The position numbers and the translations under genes were made by a program. From the NCBI GenBank assembly GCA_937889545.1, contig CALAOT010000053.1, positions 1-46,392 of the forward strand: a stretch of 46,392 bases of DNA, read 5' to 3'. Shown piece by piece: positions 15,226 to 23,697 of this stretch. Under the pieces are notes generated by a model. That model had not been told where the DNA came from, ran no database searches, and saw only the letters and a list, made by a program, of their open reading frames with translations. The stretch is from an uncultured Opitutaceae bacterium. Lineage in GTDB: Bacteria; Verrucomicrobiota; Verrucomicrobiia; Opitutales; Opitutaceae. Each line of letters begins with the position of its first letter. Position 1 is the first letter of the stretch.

Positions 15226-17379
15226 ATGCCGACTCAAACGTCTGCATGCCGGCTGGATGGCGCGCGGCCGCTCCTGCGCGGAGCGATGCTGCTGCTCATC
15301 CTTGCCGCGGGCTCCCTTGCCCAAGCCGTCCCGCTGACGAACCAGTCATGCCTCGACTGCCACGAGAAGACCCCGCCGGACAAGAAGGACAAGGATGCCG
15401 AGTCCAATCCCGCGATCGAAGTCCTGAGGGTGGAGTATTTCTCCAAGTCGGTGCACGGCAGACTCCTGTGCGTCGACTGCCACGTGGGGATAGCCGACAT
15501 ACCCCACGATGACAAGCTGCCCCCGGCGCAGTGCACTTCCTGCCACGGGAAGGAGTCGGCGGCGTACGCCAACAGCATCCACGGGATGAGCCACGCCATG
15601 GGCGCTTCCGGCGCAGCCACCTGCGCCAGCTGCCACGGCAACCACGAGATCGTGCCGGTGAAGCACATCGACTCTCCCGTTTTCAAGCTCAACCTCCTGC
15701 AGACCTGCGCGAAGTGCCACAGTAACGCGAAGCTGACGGACGAATACCGGATAGGAAGCCCCCAGGCCCCGGCCAACTACGCAGACAGCATCCACGGGCA
15801 GGCGCTTCTCAAGATGGGGCTCATCGTCGCCCCTTCGTGCAACGATTGCCATGGCGTCCACGACATCAAGCGCAGCGTCGACCAGAGCTCGCGCACGAAC
15901 AAGGGCAACATCGCGGACACGTGCGGGCAGTGCCACGTGGGCATCGAGGCCGTCTACAGCCAGAGCGTGCACGGCATGCTTCTCGCCAAGGGGGACCGCC
16001 GCGGCCCGGTGTGCTCGGACTGCCACAGCGCGCACCAGATCGCGGCGCCCACGAGCGTGAATTTCAAGGCGCACAGCGACTTTGTCTGCGGCCGCTGCCA
16101 CCAGGACCGCCTCGCCCGATACCGCGACACGTACCACGGCAAGGCGATGGCCCTCGGGCGGCCCAACGTCGCGTCCGACGTGGCGGCCTGCTATGACTGC
16201 CACGGCCACCACGACGTCTTCCCGGTCAAGGATCCCAGGTCCCGCCTCTCCAAGGAGCGCATCGTCGACACGTGCCGGCAGTGCCACCCGGGAGTGAACG
16301 CAAAGTTCACGGACTATCGCCCGCACGCCGATCCGCTGGACGCGTCCAACTATCCCCTGCTCCACAAGGTCTACGTCGGGATGACGGCGCTCTTGATCGG
16401 CGTCTTTGCCATCTTCGGGCTGCACACCCTCCTCTGGCTCGTCCGCTCGGTGTACCTGTACCTGAACGATTCCAAGACCTTCCGGGAGGCCAAGGTCCAG
16501 AGGCACGACGACGACGAGCAGTACACCCGCTTCACCTCATTCGAGCGGTTCCTGCACCTGATGGTGGTGACGAGCTTCCTGCTGCTCGTTCTGACGGGAA
16601 TGCCGCTCAAGTTCTACTACACGAGCTGGGCGAAGGCTATCTTCAGCCTCCTCGGCGGCGCCGAGGTCGCCCGCGCCCTGCACCATTTTGGCGCGATCAT
16701 CACGTTCGCCTACTTCGGCCTCCACCTGGCGGCCCTCGTGGCCGGGCTGTGGAGGAAGCGCGGTTTTCTGCGCAATCCCGAGACCGGGCGGATCGAGCCG
16801 CGACGTCTCTGGACGGCGCTTTTCGGGCCCGACTCGATGGTGCCCTCGTTGCAGGACCTGCGCGATTTCGTGGCGCACCAGAAATGGTTCTTCGGCAAGG
16901 GGCCGCTGCCCCAGTTCGACCGGTGGACCTACTGGGAGCGGTTCGACTACTTCGCCGTGTTCTGGGGCATCTTCATCATCGGCGCCTCGGGCCTCGTCAT
17001 GTGGTTCCCGAAGTTCTTCACCGGATTCCTCCCCGGCTGGATGATCAACGTCGCGCTCATCCTCCACTCCGACGAGGCCCTGCTCGCGGCCGGCTTCATC
17101 TTCACCTTCCACTTCTTCAACACGCACTTCCGCATCGAGAAGTTCCCGATGGACACGGTCATCTTCTCCGGCCGGATCTCGAAGACCGAGCTCCTGCACG
17201 AAAGGAAGCGCTGGTACGACCGCCTCGTCGCCACGGGCCGCCTGGAGGCCCACCGCGTGAAGGACGAATGGGAGGGCCAGAAGACAATCGCCCGGGCATT
17301 CGGCTTCCTCTTCTTCGGAACGGGGCTCGTCCTTCTCGCGCTGATCGTCTACGCGATGGTCTCGCGGCTCCTGCACTGA
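15226..17379 (+). CDS. 11-haem cytochrome c fused to a membrane cytochrome b domain
   Basis: 717 residues. The signal peptide is GAMLLLILAAGSLAQA. Eleven CxxCH motifs follow between residues about 42 and 355: CLDCH, CVDCH, CTSCH, CASCH, CAKCH, CNDCH, CGQCH, CSDCH, CGRCH, CYDCH, CRQCH. They alternate with SxHG-type boxes (KSVHGRL, NSIHGMS, DSIHGQA, QSVHGML) and CHGxH boxes (CHGNH, CHGVH, CHGHH), the same di-haem module as the 13-haem protein at 7490. Six membrane helices follow from about residue 375; His-bearing helices (FLHLMVV, LHHFGAIITFAYFGLH, FTFHFFNTHF) could hold b haems. Both proteins end the helix bundle with a YPMN/FPMD box, supporting homology. It would connect quinones with periplasmic redox partners. 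TAGAAT at 15214-15219 lies only 6 bases before ATG, so a leaderless message is possible. Confidence 0.9.
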   Translation: MPTQTSACRLDGARPLLRGAMLLLILAAGSLAQAVPLTNQSCLDCHEKTPPDKKDKDAESNPAIEVLRVEYFSKSVHGRLLCVDCHVGIADIPHDDKLPPAQCTSCHGKESAAYANSIHGMSHAMGASGAATCASCHGNHEIVPVKHIDSPVFKLNLLQTCAKCHSNAKLTDEYRIGSPQAPANYADSIHGQALLKMGLIVAPSCNDCHGVHDIKRSVDQSSRTNKGNIADTCGQCHVGIEAVYSQSVHGMLLAKGDRRGPVCSDCHSAHQIAAPTSVNFKAHSDFVCGRCHQDRLARYRDTYHGKAMALGRPNVASDVAACYDCHGHHDVFPVKDPRSRLSKERIVDTCRQCHPGVNAKFTDYRPHADPLDASNYPLLHKVYVGMTALLIGVFAIFGLHTLLWLVRSVYLYLNDSKTFREAKVQRHDDDEQYTRFTSFERFLHLMVVTSFLLLVLTGMPLKFYYTSWAKAIFSLLGGAEVARALHHFGAIITFAYFGLHLAALVAGLWRKRGFLRNPETGRIEPRRLWTALFGPDSMVPSLQDLRDFVAHQKWFFGKGPLPQFDRWTYWERFDYFAVFWGIFIIGASGLVMWFPKFFTGFLPGWMINVALILHSDEALLAAGFIFTFHFFNTHFRIEKFPMDTVIFSGRISKTELLHERKRWYDRLVATGRLEAHRVKDEWEGQKTIARAFGFLFFGTGLVLLALIVYAMVSRLLH

Positions 17380-17389
17380 CCCGGGGGCA

Positions 17390-17417
17390 GCCGCAGGCGC
17401 CGGATGCCCGCTGCGGC
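17390..17417. terminator. Stem-loop between convergent cytochrome and amidohydrolase genes
   Basis: GCCGCAG (17390-17396) pairs with CTGCGGC (17411-17417) around a 14-base loop, ten bases after the cytochrome stop. Its position between convergent genes suits a two-way terminator; no U-tract is present. Confidence 0.4.
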
Positions 17418-17469
17418 GCCATGGCGACAGGCCCATTGGGCGCCGCCGGCATCGCCGGAACGCCCGTCC

Positions 17470-18912
17470 CTAGTTGATGCCCACGCAGCCCCTGACCGAG
17501 TCAAGGAGCCGGCCTGAATCATAGCCCACGCCATCCTTGAATACCGTCTCCACCTTGCGGATGTCGCCGATCGACTGGAGCGGGTTGCCCGCCAGGACGA
17601 CAAGGTCGGCCGCTTTGCCCGCCTCGAGGGAGCCCACCTCGCGGTCTATGCCCAGAAGCTTTGCCCCGTTGGTGGTCGCCACTTGGATGGCCTGCGCAGG
17701 CGTGAGGCCAGCTTCGGCCAGGAGCTCCACTTCGCGAAGGCTGCCGTGGCCGGCCACGGCGTTGCCCCAGCCGGTCGGGTCGGTTCCGGCGACGAGGAGG
17801 CCGCCGGCGTCAAAGAACTTCTTTTCCAGCGCCATAAGCTTCCGGAACCGCGGCACCATGCTCGCGTTGTGCTCGTTGGCCCGCGCCCAAAACGTCAGGT
17901 ATTTCTCGCGCGCCGGCTCCGACATGGATTCAAGCACGCGGGCCGCCAGAATGGGGCGGCCGGCGACAAATCCCTCGATGACGGTGAGCGTGGAGGTGAG
18001 CGCGACATGCCTGGAGACGAGCAGCTGGATCAGCTCGTTGGCCTCCGGCGAATCCACCTTGAGCTCGTCCAGGCTCGCCTGGGCGACGGCGGGGACCGGC
18101 AACTCGTTCTCCTTCTTCCCCCTGACAAAATCGGTCGACGCAAAGAACCCGTGCTCCAGGTTGTCGATGCCGAGCTCCGCCGCCTCCCGGTAGGTCATGA
18201 CCCCGATGTGGCCGGTGACCTGGAGCCCGCGCTGGTGGGCTGCAGCAATCGCGGCCGCGGCCACGTCGCGGCGCAGGTGGACGTAGAGCTTGAAGGAGGT
18301 GAAGCCCTGGTCCGCCCAATAGTTGACGAGCTTGACCGCGTCCTCCGGGCCGCCCACGGCGTGGAGCTGCGCAAAAGGGGTTGGCGAGCCCTCGATGTAG
18401 GGAGCAGTCAGGTGCATCTTGGGTCCGGGCATCTCGCCCGCGTCGATCCGCCGCTTGATTTCCATGTCGGCATAAGGCTCGATCGACCCGCCGGTGCGGA
18501 TGGACGTCAGGCCGCAGGCCAGATAGAGCCGCGGGAAGGAGTAATCCATCTCGTTCGTGTGAAACGAGCCCGCTCCCGCCGACACCGCGTAGAACAGGTG
18601 CTCGTGCACCATGACGAGGCCGGGAATGACGGTCTTGCCCGTGAGGTCGACGGTCCGGGCGTCCTGCGGCACCGAAACCTTGCCGAATGGGCCCAGCGCG
18701 GCGATCTTCCCGTCCCTGATGAGGAGGGTCTGGTCCTCGCGGGCGGCCGGGCTCGACGAATCGACAAGCCGGGCGTGGACCAGCGCGATGAGCGGGGCGC
18801 GAAAGGAGACCTCCGGATGGCTCTCCTGGGCGCCAAGCGCAAACGAGGCGAGCCCGCCGGCGGCCACGAGCGTCCGGGAAAGCGGCGAACAACAAACGGG
18901 GCGGAGGGACAT
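17470..18912 (-). CDS. Secreted amidohydrolase (imidazolonepropionase-like subgroup)
   Basis: 480 residues from ATG 18912, which gives a plausible signal peptide (CCSPLSRTLVAAGGLASFALGAQ). The metal-dependent TIM-barrel family hydrolyses C-N bonds of cyclic amides or peptides. Motifs are PGLVMVHEHLFY (HxH metal ligands; an HEH variant), SFKLYVH (probable carbamylated Lys), VTGHIGV and NLEHGFF (further His ligands) and GTDPTG (catalytic Asp). The C-terminus ends ATTNGAKLLGIDREVGSLEAGKAADLVVL, typical of the family's beta-sandwich. It follows the SGNH-DUF1080 gene by 82 bases on the same strand, probably in one operon. Substrate unknown; a dipeptide is possible given the peptide transporters nearby (inference). 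Confidence 0.88.
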   Translation of the reverse strand: MSLRPVCCSPLSRTLVAAGGLASFALGAQESHPEVSFRAPLIALVHARLVDSSSPAAREDQTLLIRDGKIAALGPFGKVSVPQDARTVDLTGKTVIPGLVMVHEHLFYAVSAGAGSFHTNEMDYSFPRLYLACGLTSIRTGGSIEPYADMEIKRRIDAGEMPGPKMHLTAPYIEGSPTPFAQLHAVGGPEDAVKLVNYWADQGFTSFKLYVHLRRDVAAAAIAAAHQRGLQVTGHIGVMTYREAAELGIDNLEHGFFASTDFVRGKKENELPVPAVAQASLDELKVDSPEANELIQLLVSRHVALTSTLTVIEGFVAGRPILAARVLESMSEPAREKYLTFWARANEHNASMVPRFRKLMALEKKFFDAGGLLVAGTDPTGWGNAVAGHGSLREVELLAEAGLTPAQAIQVATTNGAKLLGIDREVGSLEAGKAADLVVLAGNPLQSIGDIRKVETVFKDGVGYDSGRLLDSVRGCVGIN

Positions 18913-18994
18913 CCGCGGGAGATAGCTTCGGGACCCCGGCCGCGCAAGAGCGATTGCGGCTCCGGCCATAGCATGCGCAGCCCGGGAAGGCCGT

Positions 18995-20284
18995 TCAGCG
19001 CGCCTCAAGCACCCGGATGCGCCGGTACTCCATCTGGCCGTGGTCGCTCTCCAGGCCGATGGGGCCGGTGGAGGGAACCGGCATTGCGTCCACGAGCACG
19101 TCGCCGTTGCACGTGCAGTGGGCCAGGCCGTTCCTGACGGTCACGACGATTTCGTTCCAGTCGAGCGGCCGGTAGTGCGCCAGCGTCGCGAATGGCCCGG
19201 CGATGATGAAGTCGCGGCACTGCAGCTGCGGCTCCCTCACGAATATCCCGCTGTCGGCATTGGGACTCGCCCGGAACTCGAGCTTGAGCACGAAGTTCCT
19301 CGAATACTTGAGCGTCGTCCACAGCACCTTGTTCTCCTGTCCCTTGTGCGAAACCGTCACGACCAGGCGCCCGTTGCGCACGACGTAGCGTCCGTCGTCG
19401 GTCGCGGCCTTCCCCTTGAAGACCGGGCCTCCGGCGTACTGCCAGCCCGTGAGGTCGCGCCCGTTAAAGAGGCCCACAAAGCCGGTCTCCGGGACGAAGT
19501 CATCCGGCCATGCCGGCGCAAGGCCGACCGTCTCGAGAATGGGCCGCAGGGCGGCCGCCCATTTCGCGTAGCCAACGATATCGGGGTGCAGCAGGTCGGG
19601 CATCTCATCCTCCTTTGCGTCCCCGTGCGGGTTGGCGAATAGCGACCATGTGTCCAGGACGGTGACCTGCGGCTGGTCGGCGACCGCCTCTATGTAGAGA
19701 GAGTTGAGCTTCCTGATCGTGTCGGTCGGCCTGGACTTCGACAGCGAGCTCGGGAACACCTCGCACAGGATCACGGGCATCTCCGGGTTGTGCTGCCGGA
19801 GCGCTGCCACGATGAGCTTCATGTTGCCTGCGACAACGTCGGGCTCCGTCTTCTCCTCGAGGTCATTGGTGCCGATCAGCAGCACGACGCCCCGCGGATT
19901 CAGGGCGATAACGTCATCCTGGAGACGGATCAGCACCCCCCGGGTCGTATCGCCGCTGATCCCCCGGTTGGCTGTCTTTATCCCCGGGAAGCTGCTGCCG
20001 ACGTCCGCCCAGCCCTGCGTGATCGAGTCGCCCACGAATACCAGCGCCTCCTGGTCCTGCTGCACCTGCGACGCCCACAGCGTTCGGCGGTCGAGCCAGA
20101 CCTTCCTGAACCAGTCGGAGCGGCGGACGGGGCCCGCGCCCGGCAGGCCGTCGTCGGTGGCCGGGACCTGGAGATGGCTCTCGGCCGCGGCGGCCGGAGC
20201 CGCGGGCTCGTCCGCGGGAAGACGGATGGTCAGGGCAAGGATGCACAGCGCTCCTGCGAGCAGGGGTAGAATGCGGTGTCTCAC
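18995..20284 (-). CDS. Secreted fusion: SGNH/GDSL esterase plus DUF1080 (3-keto-disaccharide hydrolase-type) domain
   Basis: 429 residues with a signal peptide (ILPLLAGALCILALTIRLPA). Residues about 60-255 form an SGNH hydrolase: FVGDSITQGW with Ser87, ANRGISGDTT, LIGTND with Asn140, and DLLHPD giving Asp230 and His233. Residues about 268-429 are a DUF1080 beta-sandwich: FNGRDLTGWQ, ADSGIFVR and GPIGLESDHGQMEYRRIRV. DUF1080 domains are abundant in Verrucomicrobiota and Planctomycetota, and some members hydrolyse 3-keto-glycosides. The SGNH half probably removes acyl groups from a glycan and the second half binds or cleaves it (inference). It lies between a propeller gene and an amidohydrolase on the same strand. 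Confidence 0.9.
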   Translation of the reverse strand: MRHRILPLLAGALCILALTIRLPADEPAAPAAAAESHLQVPATDDGLPGAGPVRRSDWFRKVWLDRRTLWASQVQQDQEALVFVGDSITQGWADVGSSFPGIKTANRGISGDTTRGVLIRLQDDVIALNPRGVVLLIGTNDLEEKTEPDVVAGNMKLIVAALRQHNPEMPVILCEVFPSSLSKSRPTDTIRKLNSLYIEAVADQPQVTVLDTWSLFANPHGDAKEDEMPDLLHPDIVGYAKWAAALRPILETVGLAPAWPDDFVPETGFVGLFNGRDLTGWQYAGGPVFKGKAATDDGRYVVRNGRLVVTVSHKGQENKVLWTTLKYSRNFVLKLEFRASPNADSGIFVREPQLQCRDFIIAGPFATLAHYRPLDWNEIVVTVRNGLAHCTCNGDVLVDAMPVPSTGPIGLESDHGQMEYRRIRVLEAR

Positions 20285-20356
20285 GGGGTGGCGGGGTTTG
20301 GGGTGTTAGGCTGGCAAGGTTTGGCGAGTCCGATCAAATTCAAATTCGCGGCGCCC

Positions 20357-21379
20357 CTAGCGTTGCTCGTCGCCGGCCGGCTCGTCGAGCAGCTGTATGG
20401 AGGAGGCGGGGCCGAGGTCGCCCGGGTCCGTCCAGGACCGCAGCGCCCAGACCACCATCTTGCCGGGAGTCACCTCGAGCACCTGGACCGTGCGCGGCCA
20501 ATCCTCCGTGTTCTTGTCGCCGGCGCACCAGTTGGTGATCACCGTATTGCCGTTCGCCAGCCGGTTTGCGGTCTGCAGATTGAACAGCCTGATGTCCGGC
20601 ACGTCGGCCTGGGTGAATTCCCACACCGTCTCGCCCCCCGGGTTCACCTCGCGCACATACCCGCTCCAGTCGCCCGCGATGAGCGTGTTGCCGTTCCTTA
20701 GCCGGACAGCCGACCACGGGGACTTCGCGGGCACCGACCAGAGAACCTTTCCGTCGAGGCCATACTCGACGACCTTGCCCTCGCCCAGATGGGGGACGAG
20801 CAGCGTGCCGGCCCCCGTCATGCGGATGTGCCGGAACTGCCCGTGAGTGCCCGCCACCGTCGTCGGGATCGGAATCACCCTCTCCGCAACACCCGTGGAG
20901 GTGTTGATGATCATGGCCTGGGCGGGATTCCCGTTGCGCATGATCAGCACGCGGTCCGCTCCGACCGCCTGGATGGAATGGATCTCGGTCCCGGGCGGCG
21001 CCGGGTAATCCCAGACCAGCTTCTTGTCGGGGCCGATCTCCCCCGCCCCGGACATCCGCGAGAAGATGATGTTTCCGTTCGGCAGGAGCGTGGCGTCGTC
21101 GAACTCCTGGTTGGCGCCGGGCTTCGGATGGAGGGGTATGGACGCCGACCAGACGATTCGCCCGTCCCGCACGAGGAACATGGACTGGTCGGGTTTGCGC
21201 GTGTCCCATTCTCCGGCATAGAGAAAGGGATGCTGCGCCAGCCCGTTGCCCGGGAGGATGGCCGGTGAGAAAGGTGTGACCAAAGGGGCCGCAACCGGGA
21301 TGTCGCCCGCGCCCGCCACGGCGCCGATTGTGACGATCGGGAGAGAAGCGAGAAGGAGGCTGCGCATGCGCCGGAACAT
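20357..21379 (-). CDS. Secreted beta-propeller protein, arylsulfotransferase/PQQ-like
   Basis: 340 residues from ATG 21379 (ATG 21367 also possible) with a signal peptide (MRSLLLASLPIVTIGAVAGAG). The body is a series of about 40-residue blades with recurring phrases such as LLPNGNIIFSR, VRLRNGNTLIAGDWSGYV, NRLANGNTVITNW and GKxVWxxxxP. These resemble PQQ-type propellers and bacterial ASST-like proteins. No catalytic His pattern can be assigned, so binding rather than enzymatic function is equally likely. It is the first gene of a minus-strand series with the SGNH-DUF1080 fusion (72 bases downstream) and the amidohydrolase. The frame is open upstream to 21652 but without signal or family features. 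Confidence 0.8.
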   Translation of the reverse strand: MFRRMRSLLLASLPIVTIGAVAGAGDIPVAAPLVTPFSPAILPGNGLAQHPFLYAGEWDTRKPDQSMFLVRDGRIVWSASIPLHPKPGANQEFDDATLLPNGNIIFSRMSGAGEIGPDKKLVWDYPAPPGTEIHSIQAVGADRVLIMRNGNPAQAMIINTSTGVAERVIPIPTTVAGTHGQFRHIRMTGAGTLLVPHLGEGKVVEYGLDGKVLWSVPAKSPWSAVRLRNGNTLIAGDWSGYVREVNPGGETVWEFTQADVPDIRLFNLQTANRLANGNTVITNWCAGDKNTEDWPRTVQVLEVTPGKMVVWALRSWTDPGDLGPASSIQLLDEPAGDEQR

Positions 21380-21702
21380 GGGGGGCGCCGACTCTCGCTC
21401 AGTTTCGCTGCAAAGAGAACAAGATACTGGCGGGGCAGTGCCGGGACATCGGCGAGTCGTGCCCCGCCCTCTTACGGGTCGCGACTCCCGCCTAACGCTG
21501 ACGCTCGATCCCGGCGCCTTCGACTGCGAGGGGCGAAACGGCAATGGATTCGACGGCTCCGCAGTCCGGTCAGATAGTTCTGGATTTTCACTCTGAACCC
21601 CCTCATCTCGTTTTTGCATGCAGTCCCAGCCGGCCCCTAGCCCCTTCGTCATTCCCCGTGGCCCCGCCAGCTAACCGCACGGCTCCGGCCAGGACGGAGC
21701 GA
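21380..21702. other. Divergent intergenic region with a strong inverted repeat
   Basis: This 323-base gap separates the propeller gene (minus) from the POT transporter (plus). It contains a perfect 9-bp inverted repeat, GGCGGGGCA at 21429-21437 and TGCCCCGCC at 21460-21468, with a 22-base spacer. A second complementary pair, GAGTCG (21454-21459) and CGACTC (21482-21487), would compete with it. Promoters for both genes presumably lie here, but I see no clear -35/-10 pair. Confidence 0.55.
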
Positions 21703-23043
21703 ATGCCCGCCGGCATTCCCTACATCGTGGGCAACGAGGCCGCGGAGCGCTTCAACTTCTACGGCATGCGCGCCATCCTGGTGGTGTTCATGACGCAGTA
21801 CCTGCGCAGCCGGAGCGGGGCTCTGGCGCCCATGAGCGAGAACGAAGCCGACCAATGGTATCACGCCTTCGTCGCCTCGAATTATTTCTTCCCGATCTTC
21901 GGCGCCATCCTGGCGGATGCGATCTGGGGCAAGTACCGGACAATCTTTTGGCTCTCGATAGTCTACAGTTTCGGTTCGTTTGTCCTCGCCATCGACGACA
22001 CGCGGCTCGGCCTGGCCGCGGGCCTGAGCCTGATCGCGATCGGCTCGGGCGGGATCAAGCCCTGCGTCTCGGCCAACGTGGGCGACCAGTTCGGAGCCTC
22101 GAACCAGCACCTAATCTCCCGCGCCTTCGGCTGGTTCTACTTCTCGATCAACGCCGGCTCATTCTTCTCGATCCTGCTGATTCCCTGGCTGCTCCAGCAT
22201 TACAGTTCCAGGGTGGCGTTCGGCGTTCCGGGCATCCTGATGGCGCTGGCGACGATCATCTTCCGGATGGGGCGCACGAAGTTCATCCACATTCCGCCTA
22301 GCGGCAGGGCGTTCCTGCGCGACACCTTTAGCCGCGAGGGCATTACGACGCTGGTCCGGCTGGGCATCATCTACTCGTTCGTCGCCGTTTTCTGGTCGCT
22401 TTGGGACCAGAGCGGCGGCGAGTGGGTGCTTCAGGCCGACAAGATGGACCTGCACTTCGCCTGGATCACGTGGCTGCCGTCGCAGATCCAGGCCGTGAAC
22501 GCGATCATGGTCCTCGCGTTCATTCCGCTCTTCCAGTATCTGATCTACCCGGCGATCAGCAAAGTCTTCCCGCTGACGCCCCTTCGCAAGATCGGGCTGG
22601 GGCTCATTGTGACCGCGGCCTCGTTCCTCATCAGCGCCTGGATCGAGACCCAGCTTACGGCAGGCTTGAAGCCAAACGTCGCCTGGCAATTGCCGGCATA
22701 CGCGCTGCTGACGGCCGGGGAAATCATGGTGTCCATCACCTCGCTTGAGTTCGCGTACACGCAGGCGCCGAAGACCATGAAGTCGATCGTCATGGCGGCG
22801 TACCTCCTGTCGATCAGCGCGGGCAACGCATTCACCTTCCTGGTCCACCTGTTCAACAAGAATCCCGACGGCACGCTCAAGCTGAGCGGTTCGCCCTACT
22901 ACCTGTTCTTTTCGGGCCTGTCCGCCGCGGCCGCCGTCCTGTTTGCCTTCGTGGCGACGAGGTACCGCGGGAAGACCCACCTGCAGGACGAGCATCCAGG
23001 CGATGCGCCTCCGGCCGGGGCCGCACCCGCGGCGCAGACGTAG
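21703..23043 (+). CDS. POT/PTR-family proton-dependent di/tripeptide transporter
   Basis: 446 residues with about 12 helices. The family signature ExxERFxxYG appears immediately at the N-terminus as NEAAERFNFYGM, and the second signature as FGWFYFSINAGSFFS. Other expected pieces are GAILADAIWGKYRTIF, LFQYLIYP and the late EIMVSITSLEFAYTQAP, where the Glu helps coordinate the peptide terminus. ATG 21703 is chosen because ACGGAG precedes it and it lies just before the first signature; GTG 21658 would add 15 residues. It imports short peptides with protons. The gene is divergent from the propeller operon and is followed after 71 bases by apt. Confidence 0.93.
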   Translation: MPAGIPYIVGNEAAERFNFYGMRAILVVFMTQYLRSRSGALAPMSENEADQWYHAFVASNYFFPIFGAILADAIWGKYRTIFWLSIVYSFGSFVLAIDDTRLGLAAGLSLIAIGSGGIKPCVSANVGDQFGASNQHLISRAFGWFYFSINAGSFFSILLIPWLLQHYSSRVAFGVPGILMALATIIFRMGRTKFIHIPPSGRAFLRDTFSREGITTLVRLGIIYSFVAVFWSLWDQSGGEWVLQADKMDLHFAWITWLPSQIQAVNAIMVLAFIPLFQYLIYPAISKVFPLTPLRKIGLGLIVTAASFLISAWIETQLTAGLKPNVAWQLPAYALLTAGEIMVSITSLEFAYTQAPKTMKSIVMAAYLLSISAGNAFTFLVHLFNKNPDGTLKLSGSPYYLFFSGLSAAAAVLFAFVATRYRGKTHLQDEHPGDAPPAGAAPAAQT

Positions 23044-23114
23044 GCCGGCCCTGAGCCGACATCAGCCTAGACCGATGCCGCGTGTTCCCAGCCAGGGTCC
23101 CGCCAATCTGACCC

Positions 23115-23645
23115 ATGAACATCAAATCGCTGATCCGCACAATACCTGACTGGCCCCATCCCCCCGTGCGTTTTCGCGACGTCAGCTCGCTGCTGCGCGA
23201 TCCCGAAGGATTCGGCGCCGCCATGGACGCGTTCGTCGGCTTCTACAGGGACAAGCCCATCGAAATCATCGCCGGCCTGGACGCCCGGGGCTTCATTCCC
23301 GCCAGCGTCCTAGCCTACGTGCTCAAGAAGCCGCTGGTCATGGTCCGAAAGAAGGGGAAGCTGCCCGGCGAGACCATACACACCGCATATCAGCTGGAGT
23401 ATGGGCAGAGCATCCTGGAGATCCAGACGGACGCCGCCCCGAAGGGCGCCAATGTGCTGCTGATGGACGATCTAATCGCGACGGGCGGCACCCTCTGCGC
23501 GGCCGTCCGGCTGTTCGGGAACATCGGCTGCCCGATCACCGATGTGGGCGCCATCGTGAATCTCTCCGAGCTCGATGGCTCACGGCGCCTCGAGCGCATC
23601 GGCGTCAGGGTCTTTTCGCTCTGCGAGTTCAACGAGACGGAGTGA
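23115..23645 (+). CDS. apt: Adenine phosphoribosyltransferase
   Basis: 176 residues, the normal size. It salvages adenine by joining it to PRPP, giving AMP and pyrophosphate, in the cytoplasm. Recognisable blocks are IRTIPDWPHPPVRFRDVSSLL (the FRD motif of APRT), GLDARGFIP, KKPLVMVRKKGKLPG, YQLEYG and the PRPP loop VLLMDDLIATGGTL. It converges on the minus-strand injection-system gene, with only 52 bases between stops. A housekeeping gene; no Shine-Dalgarno is visible before ATG. Confidence 0.95.
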   Translation: MNIKSLIRTIPDWPHPPVRFRDVSSLLRDPEGFGAAMDAFVGFYRDKPIEIIAGLDARGFIPASVLAYVLKKPLVMVRKKGKLPGETIHTAYQLEYGQSILEIQTDAAPKGANVLLMDDLIATGGTLCAAVRLFGNIGCPITDVGAIVNLSELDGSRRLERIGVRVFSLCEFNETE

Positions 23646-23697
23646 CGCCCGCCGCGGGATGGCGGATTCCGCAAGCGGCCCTGCCCAACGCCGGCTC

